Shown piece after piece: positions 21,912 through 33,200 of a stretch of 64,000 nt of DNA. The DNA is taken from assembly GCA_030068145.1 (NCBI GenBank), contig JAPJBO010000016.1, positions 186,001-250,000 of the forward strand, read 5' to 3'. Within the stretch, counting starts at the first letter, position 1. Each line of letters opens with the position of its first letter. Both the position numbers and the translations under genes were made by a program. The DNA is from Diplonema papillatum. Taxonomy: Eukaryota; Euglenozoa; Diplonemea; Diplonemida; Diplonemidae. The notes under the pieces were generated by a model that saw nothing but the letters and a program-made list of their open reading frames with translations, had not been told where the DNA came from and ran no database searches.

Positions 21912-24900
21912 CTATTTGTTGCGGGCAGGGGAGCCCGGCGTGGTAGGGGAGGAGCTGGACGGCTTGGTCTTCCTCACCGTGCGCCGGGCCGGCGAGCGCG
22001 AGACCAGGCGGCCGCCGGGACTGGGGCTGCGACCGTTCGAGTGTTCGCCGTTGAGGGCCTGGGTCGGAGAGCCTAGTTCTTCGCCGGTGTGGCCGACGCA
22101 GGGCGGGGCTTTGCTGACGAAGGCGGTGACGTTCATCGCGGCTCTCGAGACCGCTGCTCTGTTGATCGGGTTCGACACGAGCTCCGCGACGTACGACCTG
22201 CACAGCTTCAAGAAGTCTTTCAGGTCCCGCGAAGCTCCCGCTTCCGTGTCCTCCTGGGCTGTGCGTTCGAGAGCAGACTCAAGCTGGTGGTGCGTGTCCC
22301 TGTACCTCACTTCCCTGCGGGCGACGTCGTTCAAAACCGAAATCTGCTCGTTGACTTTGTGCTTGTACTCCTCTAGGAGGTTCTCGTAGCGCTCGTACTG
22401 TTCGTCCAGTTGCTTTTGGAGCTTGGCCTTCAGCGTCTTGACTTCTTCGAAGTGCTGCCTTTGGAGGACCGCGATCTCCTCGCGATGCTCTTCTCTCTCA
22501 GCCTTCCGTCTCGCTTCGATGTCGTCCAGGTTGCGCTGCAACTCCCTCCTGTGCTGGAACTGAATGGTTTCCCGACGGTCTTCTTCGTCTCTTGACAAAC
22601 GGTCCTGCGTCGACTTGTTGATGCGAGTCTGCTCGTCCAATTCGCGCTTCAAACTCTCCACCTGCGTGTAGTTGAAAACCCGTGACTCGTTACTCGGCTG
22701 TTGCTTTCAACTCAGCAAAACAGTTGACAAAGGCCGAAACGAATTAAATGCGAGCGGAGACAGCATTTTTGACCTGAGTATGACCACTCTCGCCCTTGGC
22801 GTTCCCATGGTGATGGAAGTGGATTATCATCGCATGCTTGCGAGGGCATTTCCTTGGACGATTGTCATCTGGTTGCAATGTCATCTGCCATCCGGATAGA
22901 AGAACATACAGGCTGCTGTGCCTGCTTTCTGGAGCTGAAGCACTTTGATCGGTACTCAATGCTTCACGGTGAAAGCTCCTTAACTCCGTGATTTGAATAT
23001 TGTCTACGCGTATTCTTATTTTGGTCTCGTAGAGTGAAATCTTTGCATTTGTTTCCTTTTTCATTGCTAACATACTTCGATGACGAGCCTGTTCTTCACT
23101 GTGTCGGTCTCGTGGCGGTGCCTGCTCTCTTGTTCTCTGAACTTCCTGTCGTATTCGTCTTCCAACTTCTGGCACCGTTTCTTGTACTCATCGGCCTGTC
23201 GGTTGGAAGGATTAGGAGGGGGCGTTAACCCGAGGAGCATTGAAAGGACAACAGATTCCAGCCTGGATACATCATGTATGGTTGAGCTTTGTTTCGAAGT
23301 ACTAGAATCCGGCGTGTATACATCGTGTATGCTTGAGATTTGTTTCGAAGTACTAGATTCTGGCGTGTGTACATCATGTATTGTTGAGATTTGTTTCGAA
23401 GTACTTGTCCCGAACCGTGCTCGGAGGCTTTCAAAGACTACCTTGAATTGAAGAGAAAGTCAGAACCGGCGTCCAGGGGGGAGGTCAAAAAGGTCTTAGG
23501 ATTGCTGCGGTGAGTAGTGTTGCATCCGAAAGCTTTTCCAGTACCCCGCGTTTCCAAGAGTTAATTTGTGGCTTTGAAGATCAGGTGCTGACCTTTCTTT
23601 CTTGCTGCGTCCCTCCCCTTGGCAAGCCAAAGCGGGAAATCATCCGTACAAACGTGTTTGTATGCAAGCGCGTCAGAAGGTAAGAGACCACCGCCACCTT
23701 TCTAACCCGCCCTTTTTGCTCCCAGACTCCGGCTTGCCTCTTTGAAGGAGGACCCCTACCTGTTTCGTATCTCAACCGGAGGTAAAAACAACGGCTTCTT
23801 GAAACAAGAAGCAGTCTAAACATGTTCTAAGAAGTGCACACCTTTGCGGCAAGAGTTTGGTTTTCCTGTTTCAGCCCCTTTAGGGACATGCGCGACTCTT
23901 CGCTCTCTCTTTGCAGTTTGTCGCTCTGTGTTATGGAGTTCACTTTGTTCGCCAGCTGTTCTCAAACACCCCAGACCTAGTTTCGGCAAAATAAAATAGG
24001 CGCGAGATTTGTTTGTACGTGCCCCCTGAGTGCCCGCCTTTAGCATCTCCGTGTCGGTGGGGCGGTGGACTGCCCCCTCACGAGCACTCATGCTCCTTGG
24101 TTAGACAGTCGTAATGGAGATCTAAAGCTGTGTCGTTCGGAATGAACGCACCATGGCTGGACTCTGCGCCTGAATACCGGTCCAAGGATCGCTGAGGTGT
24201 GGTTGATGCAAACTGGGGGCATACTCCTTTTTCCTTCTTTTTGAAAGCATCTGCCAGCTCCGAGTACTCTTTCGACGCGGCTTCGATGACAGCGTCAAGT
24301 TCGTTTCTGTGTTGTTGGTAGTGAGTTGAGTCCACGTACTTGTGAACGTGGCTCGAGTGTTCACAAACCGACCCTGCAGCCAGCGCTTTGCAGAATCAGT
24401 GCAAGCGGACGACTAGCGCTACTCGGCGTTCCTTATTCACACGAATAATTGCAACCATCGATCCTCTCACGACGCTAAGTTCAGAAGATTTTCCATCCGG
24501 TTCAAGATAGGTAGCCTAAACTAGTATCATGCGCCAGTGTAGTGCCCGTGCAGTCTAGGGGGTCATCTTCGCATACGAGTCGGATGCATAGCCTACGAGT
24601 GACAGACAGGTGAAAGGTGTAAAGAAGGCGTTCGCGGCTGTCACGGAGCATACTTGTGGGCCTTCTCCGCCTCTGCCATCGCTTTTTGAGCGTTCTTCTC
24701 GGCGAGGATCCGCTTCTGCTTCTCGACCCACTGCAAACCGTAGGCCTTCGTCAGGATTTCGTCCTGCTTCGCTCTGCTCTTTTCAATCTCGGACTGTGCA
24801 TTGTTGGTTGGACTCAGTAACTTTGCTCAGAATCTGGGTTCGTAAAGGCCGCTGGACAGCGTGCTTCTGTGCACGACCAGTGCGCTGCGTCCTCTACGTT

Positions 24901-27900
24901 AAGCGGAAAACACTAGCAACGCGCACGCGCTGGTGAACTGCGAGCAAACCCGGGAACACGATTATCACGGAGCTGCATGTCAGCAGCAACCTATTACGTC
25001 TGTCGGTCTTCGCTGCCTGGCAGCCAGTTTAGCGGGCGACGTGTCGTCGCGACGTGCAGCAGAAAGAGCCAGGGGCTGAGACCGCCGCGCCGGGCCTGAA
25101 GAACTGGAGCTGTCCACTTGGGGCAAGCTCGTGACAGCTCGTGCTCCTGTCCGGGACAGCCTGATGACCAGTTTACGGACCGACAGGCTAGCTACCAAAT
25201 GGTTGACCAGTTTACGATCGACAAAAGAACACGGTCTCCCGTGCATGATTGATGCCGGCAACAGATCTTTTTCGAAGAAATGAGGAGGGGGACTCTGTAG
25301 AGAAAGCATGGCGCACCTTTAATTCCATTTCCTTCTGCTTGTGTTCGTCTCTAACGTGGCGAAGAGCCGAGTTCTCCCTTTGCATCTGGGCAAGGCTGCG
25401 GTGTTGACTCTCGTACTCGGCCTGCGGCGGGTTTTAGAGTTAAAGTTCGCTTGAAATTCCGGGGTTTTAGGGTCTCCGTGTGACCGTTCATGATTGGGTT
25501 CTCTTAGAGCAAGAAAGGGCTTTATGGTTACGGATTGTATATTTAGCGCTTGCTTTCGTTATGGGTTATGGCTAGCCATATCCGGGACTGTTTGTGACCG
25601 ACACCAAGTACATTCCTTCGTGGAGTGTAATCTTGGGCCCCCCACGTTCTACAAGTTGAGCAGGGGTTGCCTTGTAGCCCGTACCGGTCTGTTGTCCGCG
25701 TTTTAATGTATTTTCTCGTTTTGTGTGTTTTTATGTATGCTCATCCTTCGATGTCGCCAGAGGCGCGTAGTTTTGTTTCGTTCTTCTTACTCGTTCGTTG
25801 TCAACACTGGTGTGATCAGTTTCAAGTTATGCTGGGATCTCGCCGGGTTTGTGCCGGGTTCAATGAATGTGAAAACGGGGTTTTGCCTTGAGGCTCGTGT
25901 TTTCCTGCAGATGCTTTGATGGTTTATTTGTGTCTAGGTTTTCGTACGTCTTCTTAACCATGATTGAGCGAGCAAACGGTGTCAACCGAAGCTGGTGACG
26001 CGGCCCACGTGATGGTTATTAAGAAGGTGAATTTCCCCTATATCCCAACCAACAAATTTTGTTCCCTCATAATATTATCCCAATGGGATTGCCTTGCCCA
26101 AGGCAATCCCATTGGGATATAAGGGAACAAAATTTCAAGTGCTGGGGTATAAGGGAATTACACCTATTAAGAAAGGGTGGCATAGAACTAAAGCCGCCAC
26201 CGCAAATCTTGCTGCCGTTGCACTTGTCTCGACGCCTAGAGAGAAGATTTTACTTCCCCAGGTACCAGGAAAGCCTGCTCCACGGGAGCCAAGCTCTACG
26301 TCTTCGGCGGTACTGCAGAACCACGGGCCTACGGGTCAGGGCTTGCCACAGGGCAGAGCGGACGGGGTTGTAGCACTGAGCTGCCTCCGACTCAAACTTT
26401 GCAAGCTGCGGTTGACCGTCGCGTTCCTGGACCCGGAGCGGCCTTTTTCTTCTTTTCTCTTCTCTCGGCCGTCAGCAAGCGACGGACCTCGCGTCGTGGT
26501 GCCCCACGAAGCTTGACTTGCGAGGCGGGGGGGGGTGGGAAAGAGTGAGAGCATCAATAAAACAGGTGCGTACCTTGGCCTTTTCGGCATTGAGAGCGGC
26601 CAGCTGGGCCTGCTCCTTCTGCTTCCTGAGGATGACCATTTGGAAGGAGTGCTGGAAGGCTTGGTGGTATCTCTTCTCGATTTCCTCTTCTTTTTCTTGA
26701 CGCAGCTTTGCGGCTTCTTCTTCGTAGTGCTCGAGAGCCTCTTGTCCTGCACGAATCTGTTGGTAGGGTGTAGGGGTGTAGGGTGTGCGGCGCAACTCGG
26801 TCTGCTACGATGCGAGCCAACTAAACGTGTGGGTTTCTCCGATAACTACCGTGTCCCACTTGCGAAGGTTTGTATCCCGATATTTTTCTTAGTTCCACCT
26901 ACTTTTCGGTCGGGCGCCGTTCGGAGGACTTATTACAAGGTTCGTTGGATAAAAAGGAAGGATGCTCGGACAGCTTCAGCTGTTGACGTCGGGAAGCTTC
27001 CGTTCCGTATACTTTTTGTACTCGCGGCGTGGCACTTTTCTATTTCGGTTTTCCGAAAACAATTATGTACAGCTGTCTGTCCTAGCTCGCTTTCTGCACA
27101 ACACGGCTACAACAACCCTCTAGTTGATACTTGGAAACGCCACCTTCGTTGGTTAACTGGTGAAAAGAACATACCTCGTCTTCGAGTTCCTCAATCTGCT
27201 TAGGACTCCAGTCTCCCTCACGTCGGTGCTCAAGCTCATTCTGGAGGTTGGCGAGTTGCTCTCTGTGGTTTGTTTGCGATTTGCTACCTGCAGCCTTTTC
27301 TTAGCTGTAGGTTGCCCTGTCCTTTTCCCTTGTCTGCCCAGGTCCTTTCCGTTCACCCATTTTAGACGAGAGTACTAGGAACCAAGCTGCAAGAGGGCAC
27401 AGGACGGGAAGTACTGAAGGCAGAGGGTCGGCAAGCGACGTCGCCGTTGTGGAGTCCTGTGTGTGTCTGGGCCTTCAAATCTCTCACCTCAGCCTGTCAA
27501 AGACTGTGGTCAGCTGCTTTTTTTCTGGGCCATTCTGGGAGTCATTCTCTCACATTAGGCTTCTCTAAAGCCAGTCTCTCACCTCAGGTCTAAAGCCAGT
27601 ATCTCGCCTAAGGGTCTTCTGAGAGCTCGGCTCACGCGCTACAAAAATGTGCTAAAATGTGAACGACGTCGACCCTTTTTACTCCAGAAAGGAACCCCTT
27701 GGTTCCACCACGGTGATGTGCGCGTTCTTAGTCTCGGATTTCGCTCGCAGCAACGCAGACCATTCCGAAGTGCTCCAAAGTGCTCGGGGATTGCAAGAAC
27801 GTGCTTGGAATGGGTATGTGCTCAACACCGCACTGGTCCCGTCTGCGCCGTGTTTCGGTCCTTTAAGCCACGGACATTTAAGGCGGACCATCATCAGCGC

Positions 27901-29743
27901 GGAACCTGAGCGTCTGCAGACAGGACTGCGGTGTGAGTCTGGTTTATCAGGCGGCTGTTCGTATCTCGTCACAGCCAGGACCACCCGTGCTGCTAGAGCT
28001 CAGGCGAATCCGTCAGAGGGAGAAGGCCCCTACAACCGTGTCTGAGCAATCAGTTCTAAGTGTAGTTCAAAGTGCTCCAATGTGCTCGGGGAGGGGTGAA
28101 AGAACGAATGCACACTTCAGCAGCAAGTTGGCTTTGGCTTTCGTGTCCTCATTAACGCGGACGACGTTGACAATCTTTCTCGCCTGACTCGCGTACCGGA
28201 GCGTGTTGAGCGTCTCTTCGCTGTTGTCGTAGTGAGGAGAAACGCAGGCAACCATCATGGTTTTGGAGTTGCCGCCGAGAGAGTGCGAAAGGAGCATGGT
28301 GAGCACGGAGTCACGGTACGGAACCTGCTTCTGCGCCTTCGGATTTTGGCTGTTGTACACGAGGGCGTCGATGACACGCTTGAGCGTGGTGAGGGACAAG
28401 TTGATGTTCGTGGCTTCGGTGAGTCGTTCTCCGGTGGCCATCGACTTCTTGTTCCGCTCAGATCCGGCCAAGTCGATCAGGTTGATGACGGAGTATTTCC
28501 GGTTGATGATCGGTTTTTCGAACCGCTGGGTCGGAATCGACGTCTCGATCTGCGTAAACTTGATCTGAAACACGGAATGCGACCGCGACGACTCCGAGTT
28601 CATGGCCGTGGCCCCCGTCGTTCTCTGGGCGTTTCCGTCAACGATGTCGGAGACGCACTCTTCCCAGTCGTGCGGGCAGAGCTTCGAGATTCCGTCGACG
28701 AACGGGCCGTCCAAAGGGTGCTTTCTGACCCTCAGCTCGTCTTTTGCCTTCCTCCCCGGCGTGTGCGTGAAGAAAAGATCCCGCACCTTCTCGTTGTAGA
28801 TCTCGTACGCGCACAGCTCGGTTTCGTAGTCGACGGTGATGAGCTTCTTCTCCTTGTGCTCCTCCCGGCTTTTCCGGGCGTCGATCGACACGTACAGCTC
28901 CTTGCACAGCTGCGGGATGATACCGGCGTCGCTCGTGATCGAACCTCGCTCTGTGGTGAAGGGACCCATCATCGTATGGGTCTTTCCGGCGCCCGTCTGA
29001 CCGTAGGCGAAGATGCACGTGTTGAAGCCCGCCCACGCGTTTTCGAGGGCGGGGGCGCCGAGGATCTCGTAGAGGTCCCTCTGCGAGCAGAAGGCGTGGT
29101 CGTATTCCTGCTGCTCCGGGTAGATGGACCACAGGCACCGGTCGAAGTCGAAGATTTCGACGGTGTTGTAGTCCTGGTCGCCTTCTTCTTCGCCGCGGGT
29201 GCGCTCCAGGAAGTGCACGTGGCCGTAGGGGCCCTCCGGCATGTCGATGATGGACCGGAGCTGCGAGTCGAAGTGCTCTTCGTGGATGCGGATTTCACGC
29301 TCGTTAAACGGGCGGACGCGGAGGACGACCTTCACGTTGTTCGTGGCTTCGATGATGTTTCCATCGTCGTCGAGGACCTCCTTCCTCATCGAAGGGCTCC
29401 TCTTCCTGTTCACGACCTTGAGCCCCGGGGAGACCGAATTGGGGGCGGTGGGCGTCATGGGAGTCGTCGGGCTCTGCCTGCCGCCGATGGACCGGCGTGC
29501 CGGCACGACGAGGCCGCCCTCGCACGGCGTCTGCGCTCCTCCGGTGCTGCCGCGCCGCTCGCCGCCGTGCGGCGGCCGCTCCGCGAAGCCGGGGCTGCGG
29601 GCCCCGCTCATCGGGCTGCTGAGCCCGGGGCTCTTCGGGCTCTTCACGGGGTTGTTCGCCCCGCTCTCGCGGCGGACGGGCGGCGCCTGGGGGTCGAGCG
29701 ACTTCCTCTTTTGAGCCGCGGCCACGCTCTCTTGAAGAGGCAT
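21912..29743 (-). CDS. Kinesin motor protein, kinesin-3-like, nine exons
   Basis: ATP-driven microtubule motor. I join nine exons on the minus strand: 29743-28116, 27283-27175, 26756-26574, 25421-25317, 24793-24654, 24306-24225, 23955-23842, 23195-23076 and 22661-21912. Phases agree at all eight junctions, giving about 1076 residues. Residues 1-135 are a Ser/Pro-rich disordered leader. The motor domain is about 136-535 with P-loop GQTGAGKT (248-255), switch I NSESSRSHS (382-390) and switch II DLAGSE (424-429). AWAGFNTCIFAYGQTGAGKT and INLSLTTLKRVIDALV recall kinesin-3, but no FHA domain is seen. Small exons then encode a long coiled coil (RQEKEEEIEKRYHQA, KRELDEQTRINK), and the last exon ends in a Ser/Pro/Arg-rich tail. 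Introns run from 269 to 1152 bases with donors of type GTRYGY. Exon boundaries are read by eye. The two ends are secure, and a skipped extra exon in the larger introns is possible. Confidence 0.9.
23252..23406. repeat. Three-copy minisatellite of about 57 bp in kinesin intron 7
   Basis: Three tandem units each contain TGTTTCGAAGTACT and the palindrome TACATCATGTA or a variant. The array sits inside the intron at 23196-23841 and does not reach the splice sites. Confidence 0.85.
25492..25647. repeat. Dispersed repeat inside kinesin intron 3
   Basis: Same-orientation copy of the repeat at 17610-17764, with shared blocks GGGTTCTCTTAGAGCAA and CCGGGACTGTTTGTGACCGA. A TTTTAGAGTTAAAGTTCGCTT motif lies just before it (about 25433-25455) and belongs to another dispersed family seen at 29.84, 32.16, 32.60, 33.18 and 62.76 kb. 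Confidence 0.85.
25866..26015. repeat. Dispersed repeat inside kinesin intron 3, relative at 44.81 kb
   Basis: AATGTGAAAACGGG, CTGCAGATGCTTTG, CTTCTTAACCATG, GTCAACCGAAGCTGGT and the GCCCACGT block recur in order at 44806-44970. The end of the family recurs at 1845-1905. Confidence 0.8.
26026..26164. mobile_element. 139-bp MITE in kinesin intron 3 with perfect 9-bp target duplication
   Basis: Outer inverted ends are GGTGAATTTCCCC and GGGAATTACACC with TATA(T/C)CCC next to them. A long inner hairpin pairs AAATTTTGTTCCCT with AGGGAACAAAATTT, and CAATGGGATTGCCTTG with CAAGGCAATCCCATTG. The 9-base TATTAAGAA occurs directly outside both ends (26017-26025 and 26165-26173). A 9-bp duplication is the size made by Mutator-like transposases, and 8-9 bp is also known from hAT and Merlin relatives. 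No coding capacity. Confidence 0.92.
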
Positions 29744-29783
29744 TTTTCTGGCGCGCGCTCTCCTTGTTCTCTTCTTTCCTTTC

Positions 29784-29810
29784 TCTCTCTCTCTCTCTCG
29801 CTCTCTCTCC
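29784..29810. repeat. CT microsatellite in the kinesin 5' leader
   Basis: A (CT)n stretch on the plus strand, read as purine-rich GA on the transcribed minus strand, lying 40-70 bases upstream of the kinesin ATG. The same tract is retained in the truncated copies at 32.5 and 32.95 kb. Confidence 0.85.
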
Positions 29811-29874
29811 TCCTTGTGTGTGTGTGTGTGTGGGGTTTTAGAGTTATAGTTCGCTTTCTAGAGATAAAATAATC

Positions 29875-29957
29875 GGGGAGTTTCGGGGAGTTTCGGGGAA
29901 CTTCGGGGAGTTTCGGCGAGTTTCGGGGAAATTCGGGGGGTTTCGGGGTATTTCCTT
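29875..29957. repeat. G-rich 10-bp tandem repeat upstream of kinesin
   Basis: About eight units of TTTCGGGGAG and close variants. A second array of the same unit lies at 32067-32132, beside the duplicated kinesin 5' ends. The regular G4 runs could form quadruplexes. It is not a known telomere repeat and lies internally. Confidence 0.85.
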
Positions 29958-30045
29958 TGTGGCGACCACTTTCCCTGCAGCCGGCCTTGGCGAAGGCGGG
30001 GAAGGGGCTACGCTATTATAGCCCTACCTTGCGCAGAGCGGTCCC

Positions 30046-30874
30046 GTGTTTGGCTATGCCCCGAAGACGAAGATAGAGGCTGAGAAGGAAGGACAGACTG
30101 GGAGGTACAGGTTGGCACGGTTTGACACAGGTAGCGACAGGATCCGCTGCGGCAAGGAGAGCAGGAACTGTTCCACCAGAGGTCGTGCGGGTACAGAGAC
30201 AATGCTCGTGCTCGAGTCGCAGCTGGGGACGAACAGGCACGCCTTCAATGATGAGGTCTGGGGGATGGACGTATTTTCCACGTATGGGCGGACGTGCTGG
30301 TGGGACGCCTTCGAAGACGGCACCTCCGGCAAGAAGGGGCAGAAGAGGGTAAATTTAGTGGGCGGCGGAGACCCAGTGCGACGAGAGAGTGTGCACGAGA
30401 CATCACAAAGCGAAATGCGAAGAGTGCAAGCATCGGCAAGCGTCGGTAGCGCGCTGCTGCCGAGGCACACCACGCGACAGGGGACGGCCTCGCCGTGAAG
30501 TAATGCGAGAAGCACAGGATGACGCAGTGCGGGACGTGCAAGACGATCGCGGAATGCTGCACACCGCGGATGCCTGCCTGCAGCACGATATGCCGATGTG
30601 CGGAGTCGGCGGCAAAGAGACGGAAGCGCGGGCCTTCGCCCCTGGGGACGCCCGAAGCGACACCGAAGTCGAGACGCAGGCTGCGACCATCGGCCCAAAG
30701 CGCCACAAGGGAAGCGGCGGATGCCGGCGCCAACACCGCCATCGAGAACGCCGAAGACAAGGCGACGACACTAGGACGGCCGCTGCAACGAAGCGGCGGC
30801 GTAAGGACTCGCCATCATCGAAGACAGAGACGTGCACTCCGCGGCGGGCAGAGGTCAAGATAAGGTACCAGTGA
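30046..30874 (+). other. Possible decayed or multi-exon cysteine-rich coding fragments
   Basis: Successive plus-strand frames look protein-like but do not join. A frame from about 30046 to 30350 ends in a Trp/Asp-rich stretch (GRTCWWDAFEDGTSGKKGQKR). A second frame near 30389-30500 has HHKAKCEECKHRQASVARCC. A third near 30519-30863 has CGTCKTIAECC and further cysteines, then a basic tail. The repeated C-x2-C-K...CC pattern suggests zinc-binding modules, either separate exons or a frameshifted relic. I cannot name a family. It may be noise in a GC-rich stretch. Confidence 0.25.
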
Positions 30875-32066
30875 CGAAGAGAGGTAGCACGAAGAGGTAG
30901 TCACGAAAGAGAGCAGATGCAGATTATCGCCACAGGCTCTTTGCATGCTAACCCTAACCACCAGGACCAGGGGCAGCTACGGTCGAAGACGGCAATTCGA
31001 GCGAGGAGTAAGGTTGATAACCAAAATGAGAGGCACGATGGCCATCCGAAAGCAGGGTTGCAGGATGATGCTTGGCCAAGGATACGGTTGCTATGGCGAC
31101 TGGGACAGAGAGATAACGCAAGATAGAGAGTCCTCCTTATGGGGTGGTCACACCTTCGCAGTCCCAGGGCCTCCACCCACCTGCATACGGTCGTCGACTG
31201 ACCATTCCCGAGACGAGTTGGAATGCGGGTACCATCTTTCCGGAGATTTCCGGTTCCTCCCGTACTCTACAACTCCCCACATAAGTGAACGTGGACTCCG
31301 AAGTGGACACTCCTTTCAACCGGGTGCACGAATTCAGAATTCCGGGATGGGTTGACCCACTGTTTCCGATGCGGCTTCCAATCATCGAAGGCTAAACTCG
31401 GGTGCAGGAGCGGTGCTCGTCGTTCGGGACCAGATGGGGGACGACTGGGTCTGCCCGGTTTACACGTGACTGCTGCAGCGTGGTCAGAAGTGGGAAGGTC
31501 ATCGGGAGATGGCGGGCGCGAATACTTTTTGCCCAAACCAAAACCCAAGAGGGGATTGGAGAGTTTGACATAAGAATGGCAAACTCGTGGTACCGAAGGT
31601 TGCAACCGCAAACAGAAGAGTCAGATGATGGTTGAACCTGCGCACATGCACACGACGCGTCCTGTTCAGACGCCTCCCTGTGTCCAAGGACTCAAAGGCA
31701 GGTCCTGCAGGTTTTCCAACAACTGCTGGTTCGCCTTGAGGCCCTCCGAATCCGCAGGCTGAAGGGTGTGCCTCAACAACTGCCCAGGAGTCCAAGCTAC
31801 AGTTGGTAGATGCATCCGGTTCGTAGAGGAAGAGGATCGGAGGAGGAGGAACACGGACGGCTCAAGAGAGCCGCGTCCGAAGCACACTAGCACACCTACC
31901 TGCACACCTCACCCACTTGCCCGCACCCGTCTACCCAACTACCCACCTGTTCACCCATCCACCGACCTGCCCACCACCATCCACCCATCTGTCCACTCAA
32001 CTGCCAACCTGTACACCTGCCCACCCACCGGCAGCCCCACTTTTTCCCACAAGAATCGGGCTGAGT
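30875..32066. other. Intergenic, no supported gene
   Basis: Short frames only. A decayed copy of the 14.1-kb tandem unit lies at 31.14-31.21 kb (TCGCAGTCCCAGGGCCTC). A cryptic CCCAN/CCAC repeat runs through 31.90-32.04 kb and resembles that at 17.83-17.95 kb. Confidence 0.5.
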
Positions 32067-32132
32067 ATCGGGGAGTTTCGGGGAGTTGCGGGGAGTTTCG
32101 GGGAAGTGTCGGGGAGTTTCGGGGAACTTACC
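32067..32132. repeat. G-rich 10-bp tandem repeat, second array
   Basis: About six units of the TTTCGGGGAG type seen at 29875-29957, here immediately before the duplicated kinesin 5' segment. Confidence 0.8.
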
Positions 32133-32153
32133 AGGAGCCCGGACCAGGTGGGT

Positions 32154-32529
32154 TATAGTTCGCTTTCTAGAGATAAAGTTCGCTTTTTAGAGTGAAAGTT
32201 CGCTTTTTAGAGTGAAAGTTCGCTTTTTGCACGAAATGGTGCCTACTTCTTTTTGTATGCCTGCACAGTGCATTGAAGGACAACCCGCAAGATTGTTAGA
32301 ACTAGAAATTATTGTGCTGGGACCACGAGGCCGTCTGTGCGGCCACTCCGCGAAGCCGGGGCTGCGGGCCCCGTTTGTCGGGCTGCTGAGCCCGGGGCTC
32401 TTCGGGCTCTTCACCGGGTTCTCGCGGCGGACGGGCGGCGCCTGGGGATCCAGCGACTTCCTCTTTTGAGCCGCGGCCACGCTCTCTTGAAGAGGCATTG
32501 TTCTGGCACGCGCTCTCCTTGTTCTCTTC

Positions 32530-32562
<33 letters not shown>

Positions 32563-32600
32563 GCTCTCTCTCCTCCTTGTGGAGTGGGGGGTTTTAGAGT
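32154..32600 (-). pseudogene. Truncated copy of the kinesin 5' end, copy B
   Basis: From ATG at 32498 downward, about 50 codons match the kinesin N-terminus (MPLQESVAAAQKRKSLDPQA and onward) and the 5' leader with its CT tract is kept. Four codons (SGAN) present in the full gene are missing. After residue ~51 the frame leaves kinesin and enters repeat sequence containing a block related to 36.13-36.17 kb. There is no motor domain. Flanked by units of AAAGTTCGCTTTTTAGAGTG. This is the first of two tandem units with a period of about 427-447 bp. Confidence 0.9.
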
Positions 32601-33200
32601 TATAGTTCGCTTTCTAGAGATAAAGTTCGCTTTTTAGAGTGAAAGTTCGCTTTTTGCACGAAATGGTGCCTACGTCTTTTTGTATGCCTGCACAGTGCAT
32701 TGAAGGACAACCCGCAAGATTGTTAGAACTAGAAATTATTGTGCTGGGACCACGAGGCCGTCTGTGCGGCCACTCCGCGAAGCCAGGGCTGCGGGCCCCG
32801 TTTGTCGGGCTGCTGAGCCCGGGGCTCTTCGGGCTCTTCACCGGGTTCTCGCGGCGGACGGGCGGCGCCTGGGGGTCGAGCGACTTCCTCTTTTGAGCCG
32901 CGGCCACGCTCTCTTGAAGAGGCATTGTTCTGGCGCGCGCTCTCCTTGTTCTCTTCTTTCCTTTCTGTCTCTCTCGGAATTGTCAGCGCGGTAGCGATGA
33001 CAGCGAGAACACATATAGGTGGGAGGGGAGAGGCCCTGGGACTGCTAAGGCGTGACAACCCCGCCCCTGTCCCTCCCAGGGAGCCACCCCGGACTAGCCG
33101 CCTGCCCACCTGACGGTGGAGGCCCACACCCTTTGACTTGTTTTTATGTGTTCTCTCGCTCTCTCTCCTCCTTCCGTTTTTGAGAGTGAAAGTTCGCTTG
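32601..33200 (-). pseudogene. Truncated copy of the kinesin 5' end, copy C, split by a repeat
   Basis: A second, nearly identical unit with ATG at 32925. It shares the missing four codons with copy B, so B and C duplicated after they separated from the functional exon. Upstream of its ATG the CT-rich leader is interrupted at about 32975-33150 by an inverted copy of the 14.1-kb repeat family and resumes near 33155 with CTCTCGCTCTCTCTCCTCC. It ends in the AGAGTGAAAGTTCGC motif near 33200. Confidence 0.88.

Noticed and set aside
28232-29872. 546-codon plus-strand frame
   Set aside because: Shadow of kinesin exon 1, which has every motor motif on the minus strand.
29875-29957. Telomere-like G-rich repeat
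   Set aside because: The 10-bp unit is not a known telomere repeat, the array is short and it lies internally between genes.
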